Assembly: GCA_018713425.1 (NCBI GenBank)
Contig: DVOT01000034.1
Location: 1-5,458 of the forward strand
DNA from: Alectryocaccomicrobium faecavium
Lineage (GTDB): Bacteria > Bacillota > Clostridia > Christensenellales > Aristaeellaceae
Reading direction: 5' to 3'
DNA length: 5,458 nucleotides
Part shown: piece after piece, positions 5,309 to 5,458 of the stretch
Layout of the letters: each line of letters opens with the position of its first letter
Numbering within the stretch: the first letter of the stretch is position 1
Translations under genes and position numbers: made by a program
The notes under the pieces: model-generated
The model's database searches: none
What the model was told of the DNA's origin: nothing
The model's input: the letters and a program-made list of their open reading frames with translations, nothing else

Positions 5309-5458
5309 CTACTGCGCCTTTTTCAGTGGGCCGCGGTAGAGGATCTGCGTGGAAACGTAGCTCACCTCAAAGGGCGCGTCGGGATAATCGGCGCGGTACA
5401 TCAATTTGCGCGCGAGCATCTTACCCAGTTCCTCTGTGGCCACGTTCACGGTGGTGAT
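5309..5458 (-). CDS. C-terminal end of a LacI-family transcriptional regulator (5' part outside window)
   Basis: Reading the minus strand from 5458 gives 49 codons and a TAG stop at 5309-5311. The peptide starts ITTVNVATEELGKMLARKLM and ends VSYVSTQILYRGPLKKAQ. This is the usual end of a LacI/GalR-type effector domain: an 'LTTV' strand, then the 'E-x-hG-xx-hxxxLh' helix, a short acidic/proline linker, then a 'hxTxLhhRxS' final strand, with Pro where Ser is commoner. The DNA-binding domain is beyond the window, so a GntR-type head with a LacI-like tail cannot be excluded. It converges on the exporter pair. Such proteins usually repress sugar genes, but its target cannot be shown here. Confidence 0.7.
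   Translation of the reverse strand: MTTVNVATEELGKMLARKLMYRADYPDAPFEVSYVSTQILYRGPLKKAQ

Overview
The window is G+C-rich bacterial DNA with tightly packed genes. It looks like a Bacillota/Clostridia genome of the kind common in gut communities. This is an inference from the split two-gene ThrE-type exporter, the strong AGGAGG-type ribosome sites, the LacI-family regulator, and a gene-free stretch full of small double-hairpin repeats ending in CTTTTGG, a style of repeat I associate with Clostridia. The species cannot be named from the sequence.

Positions 1-3426 hold the distal part of a CUT2-type (ribose/galactose class) sugar ABC transporter operon. It contains a fused two-domain ATPase (23-1507) and, overlapping it by 4 bp (ATGA), a membrane permease (1504-3426). 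A substrate-binding protein gene is expected upstream, outside the window. The permease is the oddest object here. Its C-terminal ~320 residues are an ordinary RbsC-like permease. Ahead of them sits a ~310-residue extension made of one membrane helix, ~240 residues of alanine-rich predicted coiled coil, and a second membrane helix. The ATPase has one intact composite ATP site and one in which every key element is degenerate.

Positions 3427-4024 (about 600 bp) contain no convincing gene. The stretch is a cluster of copies of one ~55-65 bp double-hairpin repeat in both orientations, some partial. One copy appears split by about 210 bp of GC-rich, hairpin-forming DNA. Between the repeats and the next gene lie a cre/LacI-type operator-like sequence (3959-3972) and a perfect 8-bp leader hairpin (3973-3995).

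Positions 4025-5223 encode the two halves of a ThrE/YjjP-YjjB-type exporter: a large subunit with the N-terminal conserved domain (4025-4801) and a small subunit (4789-5223), overlapping by 13 bp. They presumably form one inner-membrane exporter of threonine/serine or another small organic acid. A strong bidirectional terminator (5237-5280) closes this unit and also serves the convergent gene to its right, of which only the last 49 codons are present (5309-5458, minus strand). That fragment looks like the C-terminus of a LacI-family sugar-responsive repressor.
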